Source: Planctomycetales bacterium 10988 | GTDB lineage: Bacteria > Planctomycetota > Planctomycetia > Pirellulales > Pb10988 | Reading direction: 5' to 3' | DNA: 64,000 nt | NCBI GenBank assembly: GCA_009664345.1 | Contig: CP043547.1 | Span: 4,926,709 to 4,990,708, forward strand | Shown here: in pieces, positions 16,919 to 26,133 of the stretch | Layout of the letters: every line of letters starts with the position of its first letter | Numbering within the stretch: the stretch's first letter is position 1 | Notes under the pieces: generated by a model | The model's input: the letters and a program-made list of their open reading frames with translations, nothing else | What the model was told of the DNA's origin: nothing | Databases searched by the model: none | Program-made: the position numbers and the translations under genes

Positions 16919-18726
16919 GTGAGCGAACTGAAGAAGACAACCCGCCAATTGACCCTGCGAGCGGCCGCGACGGGTGCGGTGCTCGGTGCCCTGCTTGTGC
17001 CTTGTAATGTCTATTCCGGGCTGAAAATCGGCTGGTCGTTTAATATGTCGATCGCCGCGGCTCTGTTAAGTTGCGGTTTCTGGGGGTGGCTCGACGGGGG
17101 CTAGGTAGCGAGCGGGTCGAGCACTGGGGGCTGCTGGAAAACAACATCAATCAAACGTGTGCTTCTTCCTCTGCATCCATTATCTCCGCGGGTTTGGTTG
17201 CTCCGATTCCCGCCTTGGCGATTCTGACGGGACAGACTTTGAGTTGGCCGGTGCTGAGCGTGTGGCTTTTTACGGTGAGCTGCATTGGCGTCTTGGTTGG
17301 GCTTTCGCTTCGCCGACAAATGCTGATCGTGCAAGATTTGCCTTTTCCTTCGGGGATTGCGACCGCCGAGACGGTGCGGGAAATTTATGCGGAAGGAAAA
17401 GAGGCCACCAGCCGGGTCCGCTATCTTTTGGGTGGTGGGACGCTTTCGGCATTGACGAAGGTCTGTTCCGACTTCCTTTACACACTGCCGCAGCTTGGTC
17501 CGACTTTTGGAGTTGGAATGTGGAAGTTGCCGGTGTCGATCACCTCCCGAAGCTTGGGATTTGTGATTGATCCTTCTTTTTTGATGGTCGGATTTGGGGC
17601 GATCGTCGGGTTGCGAGTGGGCTTGTCTCTGTTCATCGGGGCGATTGTGGCCTGGGGAGTGGTGGCTCCTTGGCTGTTTATGACTGGGCGGGTGCCGGTG
17701 CCTTCCGCGGAGCAAACCGTTTATGGGAATGCCGTTGAGTTTCTCCTCTGGCCGGGCGTCGCGATGATGGTAACTTCCGCACTGGTCTCTTTCTCGTTTT
17801 CTCTCCCTGGTTTGATTCGAAGTCTTTTCCCCGACAATGAGGAAGAAACGCAAGTAGAGAAACCAAGCGAGACGGAAGAGGATGAAGTAACCGACAACCC
17901 CGGCGTTCCCGGAAAGTTATTGCTGATTGGCTTCTTGCTGGCGATTATTGGAACGACATTGGCCCAAGTTCTTATCTTTGGCATTGAACCGCAGATGGGT
18001 CTTTTGGCGGTTGCGTTAACGTTTGTGTTAGCGGTCGTCGCCGCGAGGGTCTCCGGGGAAACGGGGATTCCGCCGATTGGGGCCTTGGGAAAGGTCACGC
18101 AATTGACTTTCGGCTTTGTGAATCCGACCAATGTTACCGAGAACCTGATGACCGCGAATGTGACAGGCGGGGCGGCGGGGCAATGCTCGGACTTATTGCA
18201 CGATCTGAAGGCCGGGCTTCTGTTAGGTGCGTCAGTGCGTGCCCAAGCTGCTGCTCAATTTTTAGGAGTCCTTGTTGGCTCGATGGCCGGATCGGCGGCC
18301 TATTTGATTTTGATTCCTGATCCTGCGTCGATGTTGCTGACCAAAGAATGGCCTGCCCCGGCGGTCGCGACTTGGAAGGCCGTGGCGGAACTTTTTCGAG
18401 ATGGCATCGACGCGGCTCCTTCGGGAGCGATGACGGCTTCCATCCTCGGGGCTCTCATTGGGGCCGCCTTGGCGATTCTTTACCAAATGCTTCCCAAGAA
18501 GCGGGCCGAGTGGTGCCCCAGCGCGGTCAGCCTGGGCCTTGCTTTTGTGATTCCTGCCTTCAATAGCATCTCTCTTTGCCTCGGGGCGGTGGCAGCTGCA
18601 ATCGCGATGCGGGTCGCTCCGACTTGGTCGCGAAGGTTCATTTTGCCGATCGCCGCCGGGCTGGTCGCCGGAGAAAGTTTGGCCGGAGTGGCAAGTGCCT
18701 TAACAACCCTACTGGCCGGAGGTTGA
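16919..18726 (+). pseudogene. OPT family oligopeptide transporter, interrupted by a single-base frameshift
   Basis: An integral membrane transporter of about 600 residues with many hydrophobic helices. The GTG at 16919 opens a frame encoding the family N-terminus (VLGALLVPCNVYSGLKIGWSFNMSIAAALLS) that stops at TAG 17102-17104. The rest (HWGLLENNINQTCASSSASIISAGLVAPIPAL and onward to 18726) continues in the -1 frame, which is open from about 17071. Restoring one base between 17082 and 17100 joins the two parts without loss of conserved sequence. Two G5 runs (17082-17086 and 17096-17100) are the obvious sites. The remainder is intact, including GEIP-like and ENLMTANVTGGAAGQCSDLLHDLK motifs. It could be a recent mutation, a sequencing indel or, less likely, programmed slippage. 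OPT proteins import oligopeptides or metal chelates with protons. Confidence 0.8.
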
Positions 18727-18754
18727 GAGCCGGATATGATTTCAAAGATTGCGA

Positions 18755-18787
18755 AACCCTTGCGATTCAGAGTTCCTCGCAAGGGTT
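18755..18787. terminator. Possible terminator hairpin after the OPT gene
   Basis: A 10-bp perfect inverted repeat (AACCCTTGCG at 18755-18764, CGCAAGGGTT at 18778-18787) lies 29 bases after the stop. No long T-run follows, so the assignment is tentative. Confidence 0.45.
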
Positions 18788-18940
18788 GAATTTGCCTCGA
18801 AATCATGGGACACTGTGGGCAATCAAAAATTTTAAGGACGATCAAAAACATCGGTAAGATGTAAACGTCCTAGCAGTCCCCCTCTTACTTCAACTCAAAA
18901 TCAAGAGTGAGCATCGGTGGACAGGAAGGATCAGCGACGG

Positions 18941-19876
18941 ATGCGGACGCTGCGGCAACCGGAGAACGCTTACGTCTACACGCTTAGCGCGGAGCATCCG
19001 CCGATAGCCACGATTCCGTGCGATGAGACGGTTCTGATCGAAACGATTGATGCCTTCGAAGGTCGGCTGCAATCGCCGGAGGACCTTTATTCGCAGAAGT
19101 GCCCCGGTCCCCCACGGGCTAATCCGCAAACCGGTCCGTTCTTCATCGAAGGGGCCGAGCCCGGCGACACGCTGATTGTCTCCATCAAAGAGATCGAACC
19201 GGCAGAAGATTTTGCCATCACGGCTCTTATTCCTGAATTTGGTGGGCTTACTGGGACAAGTTACACCGCCACGCTCGATACCCCTTTGCCGGAAAGTACT
19301 CGAATTCTTCCCATTGAGGGGAAGTCGCTTCGGTTTAGTGACGAACTCTCCCTTCCTCTTGCTCCTTTTATTGGAACGCTTGGCACTGCCCCCGATTTGG
19401 AAGCGATCTCGAGCCTGGTGCCCGGATATTGGGGCGGGAATATGGATTGCGTGGAGACTGCTGCCGGAAGTCGGGTCTGGCTGCCGGTCCATAATGAAGG
19501 GGCCTTGTTCTTCATCGGGGATGCCCACGCTCGACAAGGCGATGGGGAAGTCACCGGGGTCGCCGCGGAGATGTCCGCCCGTGTGACGCTCAGTTTTTCC
19601 CTAAGAAAACAGCATTCGATTCCTTGGCCGCGGATCGAAACCGAAGAACATCTGATGGTCGTTGGCAGTGCCCGACCTTTGGAAGATGCGGCACGAATTG
19701 CTTGGAAATCCTTGATTGACTGGCTCAAGGAAGACTTCGACTTCGACCCACTGGAGGCCTATCAATTGCTCGGCTTGGCTGGAGAGATGCGGCTGGGCAA
19801 CATGGTGGACCCGAACTATTCCATGGTGGCGAAGCTTGCCAAACGCTGGTTGCCACCTAAACCAAAAAAGAAATAG
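18941..19876 (+). CDS. Acetamidase/formamidase family protein
   Basis: About 311 residues. The start is taken as the ATG at 18941 (MRTLRQPENAYVYTLSAEHPP), with AGGAAGGA upstream; an in-frame GTG at 18917 is the alternative. The all-beta FmdA/AmdA fold is recognisable from TGPFFIEGAEPGDTLIVSIKEIEP (about residue 75), GYWGGNMDCVETAAGSRVWLPVHNEGALFFIGDAHARQGDGEVTG (about 185-230) and the AHARQGDGEV metal-site motif. The family hydrolyses formamide or short amides to ammonia and acid in the cytoplasm. The gene lies 41 bases before the NAGGN operon on the same strand and might be co-transcribed with it. A role in NAGGN turnover is only a guess. Confidence 0.87.
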   Translation: MRTLRQPENAYVYTLSAEHPPIATIPCDETVLIETIDAFEGRLQSPEDLYSQKCPGPPRANPQTGPFFIEGAEPGDTLIVSIKEIEPAEDFAITALIPEFGGLTGTSYTATLDTPLPESTRILPIEGKSLRFSDELSLPLAPFIGTLGTAPDLEAISSLVPGYWGGNMDCVETAAGSRVWLPVHNEGALFFIGDAHARQGDGEVTGVAAEMSARVTLSFSLRKQHSIPWPRIETEEHLMVVGSARPLEDAARIAWKSLIDWLKEDFDFDPLEAYQLLGLAGEMRLGNMVDPNYSMVAKLAKRWLPPKPKKK

Positions 19877-19917
19877 ACCCTCTAAGTAATTATTCTTTAC
19901 GATTGGAGCTTACGCCT

Positions 19918-21690
19918 GTGTGTGGCATTTGTGGAGAGATTCGCTTCGACGACGAGAAGGCCGACCTCAGTAAGGTGGCCTGCATGGCCGATTGCATGGT
20001 TCGGCGAGGGCCGGATGCGGATGGGATTGTTTCCCGTGGACGCGTCGCCTTTGGGCATCGAAGGCTGAAAATTATCGATCTCTCCGAAAGCTCCCAACAG
20101 CCGATGGTTGATCCGCAACTGGGGCTGATGATCGCTTTCAACGGGGCCATTTACAATTACCCGGAACTTCGCGAGGAACTCGAAGGGAAAGGGTACAAAT
20201 TCTTCAGTCATGGAGATACCGAGGTCATTCTCAAGGCATATCATGCTTGGGGGATCGAGTGCGTTGATCGCCTGAATGGAATGTTTGCGTTTGCCATTCA
20301 TGAACGAGATACCGGCAAGGTCATTTTCGCCCGCGACCGGCTGGGCATCAAACCTCTTTATTATACAGAGTCGCCCGGTCGTTTACGGTTTGCTTCCGCC
20401 TTGCCGCCCCTTCTGGCCGCAGGCGAAGTCGATACCACGATCGATCCGGTCGCGTTGAATTTTTATATGTCGTTTCATTCGGTGGTTCCGCCTCCGCATA
20501 CGATTCTCAAAGGGATTAAAAAGCTTCCTCCGGCGACGATTGCCGTGGTGGAACCGGATGGCTCGATGAAAACCCGGCATTATTGGGACCTGCAATTCGG
20601 TCAGCGGGATGATCAAAAGGGATACAGTTTCGACGACTGGTGCGATGAAACGTTGGACGTGATGCGAAAAGCCGTCAAACGCCGGATGATTGCCGATGTG
20701 CCGGTGGGGGTGCTGCTCTCAGGCGGTCTCGATTCGAGTTTGATCGTCGGCCTTCTTTGCGAAAACGGGGGTGATCTCGAAACCTTTTCGATTGGCTTCG
20801 ATGCCGTGGCCGGGGAAGAAGGGGACGAGTTCAAGTATTCCGATGTGATCGTCGAACGTTTCAAAACCGAACACCATAAGCTGTTTATCGACGCCGGGCG
20901 GACGTTGCCGGCGTTGCGTGAATGTATCGGGCAGATGTCCGAGCCGATGGTCAGCCACGATAATGTTGGCTTTTACCTGCTTTCCCAAGAAGTCGCCAAG
21001 TCGCTGAAAGTGGTACAAAGCGGACAAGGGGCCGATGAAATCTTTGCCGGTTATCACTGGTATCCGCCGATGCTGTCTTCCGAAGATGCCTTGGGGACCT
21101 ATCAACAATCGTTCTTTGATCGAGATTATGCGGAGTATCAGCAAGTTGTCCAAGATCGTTACCTCAGCGAAGACCTTGCCCGAAGCTTTGTGCAAGAACA
21201 TTTCAACAAGCCGGGAGCCCCGCAGCCGATCGATAAGGCCCTGCGAATCGATACCCAGGTGATGTTGATCGACGACCCGGTGAAACGCGTGGATAATCAT
21301 ACGATGGCCGCCGGGTTAGAGGCTCGCGTTCCGTTCCTCGATCATGAAGTCGTTGAGTTCGCCGCGACCGTGCCAGCGGAGTGGAAAGTGAAAGAAGGCG
21401 GCAAGTACGTTCTCAAAGAAGCCGCACGTCGAGTGATTCCCAAGGAAGTGATCGATCGGCCCAAGGGCTACTTCCCGGTGCCGGCCTTGAAATACCTCCG
21501 CGGGCAGTTTCTCGATATGGCTCGCGATGCCCTCTCGGCTCCGGCTGCCCAACAGCGAGGACTTTTCAAGAAGGAATACGTCGATCACCTCCTTGCCGAT
21601 CCCGAGGCCCATATCACCCCGCTACGTGGTTCGAAGCTTTGGCAAATCGCCTTGTTGGAACTCTGGCTCCAAGAGCATTTACCGTCTTAA
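19918..21690 (+). CDS. asnO: N-acetylglutaminylglutamine amidotransferase (AsnB-like)
   Basis: 590 residues. The GTG at 19918 is chosen because the next codon is cysteine: MCGICGEIRFD gives the N-terminal nucleophile Cys2 of a class II glutamine amidotransferase, and TGGAG lies nine bases upstream. The N-terminal Ntn domain (to about residue 200) shows RRGPDADG, NGAIYNY and the DTEVIL motif. The synthetase domain has the PP-loop SGGLDSSLI (about residue 268). It matches the NAGGN-specific branch (TIGR03104), which amidates N-acetylglutaminylglutamine using glutamine and ATP. The next two genes complete the known three-gene osmoprotectant locus. It was distinguished from ordinary asparagine synthetase mainly by this context. 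Confidence 0.93.
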   Translation: MCGICGEIRFDDEKADLSKVACMADCMVRRGPDADGIVSRGRVAFGHRRLKIIDLSESSQQPMVDPQLGLMIAFNGAIYNYPELREELEGKGYKFFSHGDTEVILKAYHAWGIECVDRLNGMFAFAIHERDTGKVIFARDRLGIKPLYYTESPGRLRFASALPPLLAAGEVDTTIDPVALNFYMSFHSVVPPPHTILKGIKKLPPATIAVVEPDGSMKTRHYWDLQFGQRDDQKGYSFDDWCDETLDVMRKAVKRRMIADVPVGVLLSGGLDSSLIVGLLCENGGDLETFSIGFDAVAGEEGDEFKYSDVIVERFKTEHHKLFIDAGRTLPALRECIGQMSEPMVSHDNVGFYLLSQEVAKSLKVVQSGQGADEIFAGYHWYPPMLSSEDALGTYQQSFFDRDYAEYQQVVQDRYLSEDLARSFVQEHFNKPGAPQPIDKALRIDTQVMLIDDPVKRVDNHTMAAGLEARVPFLDHEVVEFAATVPAEWKVKEGGKYVLKEAARRVIPKEVIDRPKGYFPVPALKYLRGQFLDMARDALSAPAAQQRGLFKKEYVDHLLADPEAHITPLRGSKLWQIALLELWLQEHLPS

Positions 21691-21707
21691 TTTTCGCTTG
21701 AATCGTG

Positions 21708-23441
21708 ATGAGTTATTTCCAAGAACTCTCTCAGGCTATAAGCCCCATGAATGATACAGAAGCACAACATGGTTCGCTCGTCAATGTCGGCTGGGGGCGA
21801 TTGATTTTCGCACATACCTTTCCGGATGCTCAGTCGCTCGCCAAGGTGTTGCTCGAAGAGAAACCACATCAACGGGATATCGCCTTCTATGCGACGGACC
21901 CGCAACTTGTGCTGGGCGTCGCTCCTCAGGACCTGTTCCTTGATCCGTCGACGACCTATCGGCTGGATTTGAAGGACTGGCTTGAGAAGGAACAACGCGA
22001 GCCACCGTTTCGCATTACCGAAATTGAAACCCGCGAAGATATCAACGAGATCAATCGGATCTATAGTGCCGCTGGGATGGTCCCTGTCAATCCGGAAACC
22101 GTGTGGCAAGGGCTGGATGATGATCGGTATAAGTATTTTGTCGCCCGAGCGCCGGATTCCGACAAGATTCTCGGCGTCGCGCTGGGGGTGGATCACATGG
22201 GTTGCTTTGACGATCTCTTCAATAGCAGTAGCCTCTGGGCGTTGGCGGTCGATGCCCAAACGGAATATCCGGCCGTCGGGACAGGGCTCGTTTGTCATAT
22301 CGCTACCCTCTTCGCCAAGCGGGGCCGCGATCTGATGGACCTTTCGGTGCTGCAAGACAGTACCGCCGCGATCAAGCTTTACGAAGGTCTCGGCTTTGAG
22401 CGAATCCCGGTCTTTTCCATTAAACGCCGCAATCACATCAATGAACCGCTGTACGTCGCGAGGGATGTTCACGAAGGCTACAACCCTTATGCGACGCTCA
22501 TTATCGACGAAGCGCTTCGCCGGGGAATTAGTGTCGAACCGATCGATCCGCCGCGAGGCTACTTCCGCCTTGGTCATGGAAATCGGCGGATTACGTGCCG
22601 CGAGTCCTTAAGTGATTTGACCTCCTCCATCGCGATGTGCCGCTGTGCCGATAAACAGCTGACTTCCGAACTTCTCGCGAATGTCGGATTGAGTGTCCCC
22701 AAACAGATCACGTATTCCACTGAAGAAGCTGCTCTGGCATTTTTGGAAAAACACAAGCGAATCGTGGTCAAGCCGAAGGAAGGTGAACAAGGGGCAGGCG
22801 TCTTTGTCGATTTGACGACGCCGGAAGAAGTTCTCAACGCCGTCGAGGCCGCGGCGAAACTTTCAAGTACCGTCCTTCTTGAACAATTCGTGGAAGGAAC
22901 CGATCTTCGCATTATTGTGATCAATATGGAAGTCGTTGCCGCCGCGATCCGAAAACCGGCGGAAATCCTCGGGACCGGCCGACACACCATTGAACAGCTG
23001 ATCAAAAAAGTCAGCCGCCGCCGCAGTGCTGCCACCGATGGCGAAAGCGAAATCCCCATGGATGATGAAACATTGCGTAGCGTTCGTTCCAAAGGGTACA
23101 AGATGGAAGATGTCTTGCCCGAACAAACAACGCTTCAAGTCCGCCAAACGGCCAATCTCCATACAGGCGGCACCATCCACGACGTAACCGCTAAACTCAG
23201 CCAAACCCTCAACGATGCCGCCGTTCGTGCCGCAATGACTCTAGAAATTCCAGTCGTTGGACTCGATTTTCTTGTCCCAGAGGTCGATGGTGAGCAATAC
23301 TATATTATCGAGGCCAATGAACGTCCCGGTCTTGCTAACCACGAACCGCAACCCACGGCCGAGCGATTCATTGATCTCTTGTTTCCCTATACGATCAATG
23401 ATCCAAGCCGCTCCTCTAGTGACTTATGTCCGCCAAGATGA
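21708..23441 (+). CDS. ngg: N-acetylglutaminylglutamine synthetase (GNAT + ATP-grasp)
   Basis: About 577 residues. It joins the N-terminal GNAT acetyltransferase domain (about residues 95-240; the acetyl-CoA loop region is PAVGTGLVCHIATLFAKRG) to a C-terminal ATP-grasp ligase (about 275-570; RIVVKPKEGEQGAGVFVDL, VLLEQFVEGTDLRIIVI, and the metal-binding YYIIEANERPGL). It matches the TIGR03103 family, which acetylates glutamine and couples it to a second glutamine to give N-acetylglutaminylglutamine. The start is uncertain: GTG 21705, ATG 21708 and ATG 21747 are all in frame and none has a good ribosome binding site. It lies 17 bases after the amidotransferase and overlaps the next gene by 16 bases, so the three form one operon. 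Confidence 0.93.
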   Translation: MSYFQELSQAISPMNDTEAQHGSLVNVGWGRLIFAHTFPDAQSLAKVLLEEKPHQRDIAFYATDPQLVLGVAPQDLFLDPSTTYRLDLKDWLEKEQREPPFRITEIETREDINEINRIYSAAGMVPVNPETVWQGLDDDRYKYFVARAPDSDKILGVALGVDHMGCFDDLFNSSSLWALAVDAQTEYPAVGTGLVCHIATLFAKRGRDLMDLSVLQDSTAAIKLYEGLGFERIPVFSIKRRNHINEPLYVARDVHEGYNPYATLIIDEALRRGISVEPIDPPRGYFRLGHGNRRITCRESLSDLTSSIAMCRCADKQLTSELLANVGLSVPKQITYSTEEAALAFLEKHKRIVVKPKEGEQGAGVFVDLTTPEEVLNAVEAAAKLSSTVLLEQFVEGTDLRIIVINMEVVAAAIRKPAEILGTGRHTIEQLIKKVSRRRSAATDGESEIPMDDETLRSVRSKGYKMEDVLPEQTTLQVRQTANLHTGGTIHDVTAKLSQTLNDAAVRAAMTLEIPVVGLDFLVPEVDGEQYYIIEANERPGLANHEPQPTAERFIDLLFPYTINDPSRSSSDLCPPR

Positions 23442-24742
23442 AGCATATCCCCTCTGACAGCGATTACTTACTTTCAACCTTGTTGATCCTGCTGGGAATC
23501 CATAGCCCTACCGGTTATACCGATCCGATCGTTCGATGTGTCTGCCGCATGCTGGAAGAACTTAATATCGAGTTCGAACTGACTCGCCGCGGAGCAATTC
23601 GGGCCACGCTCAAAGGCCAGCAGCGGTCTCCGGATCGTGCGGTTGTAACGCATGTCGACACCATCGGGGCCATGGTCAAAGAACTCAAGGAGAATGGGCG
23701 GTTGGCCTTGATTCCTGTCGGAACTTGGTCCGCCCGCTTCGCCGAAGGTGGTCGCGTCTCGATCTTTACGGATGACCAAATCTATCGCGGCCAAGTTCTC
23801 CCGTTGAAAGCCTCCGGGCATACCTTCGATCGTGACATCGACACCCAACCCGTCGGCTGGGATAATGTCGAAGTCCGCATTGATGAAAAGGTCTTTAACA
23901 AAGGGGACCTTCTCGATTTAGGAATCAATGTCGGGGATTTCGTCGGGTTTGATAGTGCGACGGAAGAATTTCCTAACGGTTATATTTGTGCCAGGCATCT
24001 CGACAACAAAGCCGGGGTTTCCGCGATTCTCACCGCGGCCAAGTATCTCGTCGACAACGATATTGAATTGCCCGTTGACTTACACCTGCTCTTCACGATT
24101 TCGGAAGAGGTCGGTTCCGGGGCCTCCGCGGTCCTGCACGGCGATGTTGCTGAGATGATCACGGTCGATAACGGCACGACCGCTCCGGGACAAAGCTCGA
24201 CCGAGTTCGGCGTTACGATCGCCATGGCCGACTCCGCTGGGCCGTTCGATTATCACCTGACACACCATTTGATTCATCTTTGTCAGGCGAATAACATCCC
24301 CTTCGCCCGAGATATTTTCCGCTATTATCGTTGCGATAGTGCCTCGGCCCTCGAAGCCGGCAACGACATCCGCACGGCCCTCATCACGTTCGGCGTCGAT
24401 GGTTCCCACGGCTATGAGCGAACGAATGTCAATTCCCTGGAATGTATTGCCGATCTCATTGTCGCCTACGCCACGCAACGTCCGCTCTATGCCTCGCAAC
24501 GAGGACCGCTTTCGACCCTGGAAGATTTCCCCGAAACCCGCGACACCGATGTAGACGGAGTGAAATTCATTCCCCCCGATCCCATCAAGCAAGTCACCGA
24601 AAGCATCCTCGCCGATCCCCCTTCCAACGGCAACAGCCAAGAAGAAGACGAAGAAACCAAGGAATCAGAGGAACCCACCTCCGACGAAGAGCCTACTTCA
24701 AACGAAGAAGAAGCCGAAACAAGCGAAGCCGACCAAACCTAA
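23426..24742 (+). CDS. NAGGN-system M42 family peptidase
   Basis: 438 residues. It overlaps the preceding gene by 16 bases. Co-catalytic metal ligands of M42/M20-type aminopeptidases are visible: THVDTIGAMV (His, about residue 75), ARHLDNKAGVSA (bridging Asp, about 195), FTISEEVGSGAS (catalytic and metal Glu, about 225), ITVDNGT (Asp) and GVDGSHGYERTN (His). It belongs to the TIGR03106 group found only in the NAGGN locus. The likely job is to degrade the dipeptide osmolyte or a related peptide, though this has not been proved for the family. The last 45 residues are a low-complexity acidic tail (rich in Glu, Asp, Ser and Thr) that is not part of the catalytic fold. Confidence 0.92.
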   Translation: MSAKMKHIPSDSDYLLSTLLILLGIHSPTGYTDPIVRCVCRMLEELNIEFELTRRGAIRATLKGQQRSPDRAVVTHVDTIGAMVKELKENGRLALIPVGTWSARFAEGGRVSIFTDDQIYRGQVLPLKASGHTFDRDIDTQPVGWDNVEVRIDEKVFNKGDLLDLGINVGDFVGFDSATEEFPNGYICARHLDNKAGVSAILTAAKYLVDNDIELPVDLHLLFTISEEVGSGASAVLHGDVAEMITVDNGTTAPGQSSTEFGVTIAMADSAGPFDYHLTHHLIHLCQANNIPFARDIFRYYRCDSASALEAGNDIRTALITFGVDGSHGYERTNVNSLECIADLIVAYATQRPLYASQRGPLSTLEDFPETRDTDVDGVKFIPPDPIKQVTESILADPPSNGNSQEEDEETKESEEPTSDEEPTSNEEEAETSEADQT

Positions 24743-24919
24743 CAGGGCCACCTTTCTACCGATTCAGCTGAATTTCTGCTGGAAGCAATCCTCTAAAACT
24801 CTATTGAGTGTAGTCTCCTAAAACTACAGGAAGTTAAGGCAAACTATAACTTGTGAGAAATGGTCCAATAAAACCACAGCCTTCAAATTCAACTTTTTTC
24901 ACTAAGACAAGACTATCTG

Positions 24920-25956
24920 TCACATCTTAAAAACTTTATCAGGATTCCAACAATCCAAGTCGATATGACAATCCTTCAACGAGATTTCATTTTCTCTGAA
25001 AGCATTTAAATTGCTGGTAAACACTTCACAGATCTCGTTAGTCACTGAATCTTCAAGAGATTCATACCAATATGGCGAGATAGCAAAGTTTTCCGTGTGA
25101 AGAAATATAAGCCATAAAAGGCTTGAAGTGATATTATCTTGGTTTAACAAGGAATCTATAAGCTTTCTGGGTGCCGATGTGGCTGTGTCCAGGTGCGACA
25201 GAAGAGCATATCCTCCATAGCTTTCGCCTGGTGTTGGTATAATTGTGACCATAAGGTAGTTAATTGGCACATTGAAAGCTTCAAAATCCTGGAGGTAGTT
25301 TCCCTCAAAATCATGTTCAGGAGCAAAAACAAAGTTACATACAACACAAGGGGGCTTTTTAAAAGGGATGATGGTAGTTTCAAGCCGCTTCCAGCTTTCG
25401 TTTAGCAGGAGCACATCTACTTCCTTTTTAAGATTTTCAACTTCTTCTGCCCCATGGAAGCAAGCAGAGAGAAATAATTTTGCTTCTGGTGAACGCTCCA
25501 GCGGACCATCCTCAGGTAATCCTAAGATTTTTTTCACATCCTCAAGAGTAGGAAATGATTCGGCCTGCTTACGTTTGAAAAAACTTTCTCTAGATATTGC
25601 TCGATATGCATGCATGAATAATTGTTCATGCGAACAGACAAAAAGCTTGTCCTCGATCGGACAAAATAGCTTTTTATCATGAGTGGAACAAAAACCATTG
25701 AAAACGGATGTTTTCTTTACTCCTTCTAACTCGATAGTGGAGGTGTTTTTTTATATAAACTGTTTTTAACAGTATATACATGTCCATTTTGACTTATTGG
25801 TCGAAGCATTGCTCCCAGGGACAGGGTGTGCGCAGCAACAATCTGATTACTGCACTTTCCGTATGGCGCAAGACATTCCTTTTGGGAGAATAACTTCCGA
25901 AACTTACGAACATACTCTTGATATGCTTGTGGATTGCTCGTAGCAGAAAAGTTCAT
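24920..25956 (-). pseudogene. Hypothetical Cys/His-motif protein, frameshifted at an A7 run
   Basis: This appears as two ORFs on the minus strand: 25956-25726 (MNFSATSNPQAYQEYVRKF...) and a second frame open from about 25750 to 24920, whose first ATG is at 25615. Joining them with one extra A at the T7/A7 run 25746-25752 gives a continuous protein of about 345 residues. The join reads NSLYKKNTSTIELEGVKKTSVFNGFC. The N-terminal 130 residues then show CLAPYGKC, AAHTLS, NGHVY and FCSTHDKKLFCPIED, a Cys/His pattern that suggests zinc binding and that I recall from an uncharacterised bacterial family. The C-terminal part has no recognised domain. The gene is AT-rich, unlike the operon before it, and is probably accessory. 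It is a real mutation, a sequencing indel, or slippage on the A-run. Confidence 0.6.
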
Positions 25957-26071
25957 CGTACGCGAATTCCTAACCGTGTAACTACTTAAAAAAATGCCTC
26001 CGACTGTTATTACCTTCTAGGACAAAGTTTTGGTTCCTCAGGTTCTCAAGACTATTTTATTTTTGGGCTTA

Positions 26072-26115
26072 AGACGCCCAGGCATGATTGAGGTATACTT
26101 CACCCCTGGGCGTCT
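26072..26115 (-). terminator. Probable terminator hairpin after the esterase gene
   Basis: An 11-bp perfect inverted repeat (AGACGCCCAGG at 26072-26082, CCTGGGCGTCT at 26105-26115) lies 18 bases beyond the esterase stop. The T-run on the minus-strand side is weak, but the stem is strong. Confidence 0.6.
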
Positions 26116-26133
26116 ATTTTGAGCAGGACGCCG

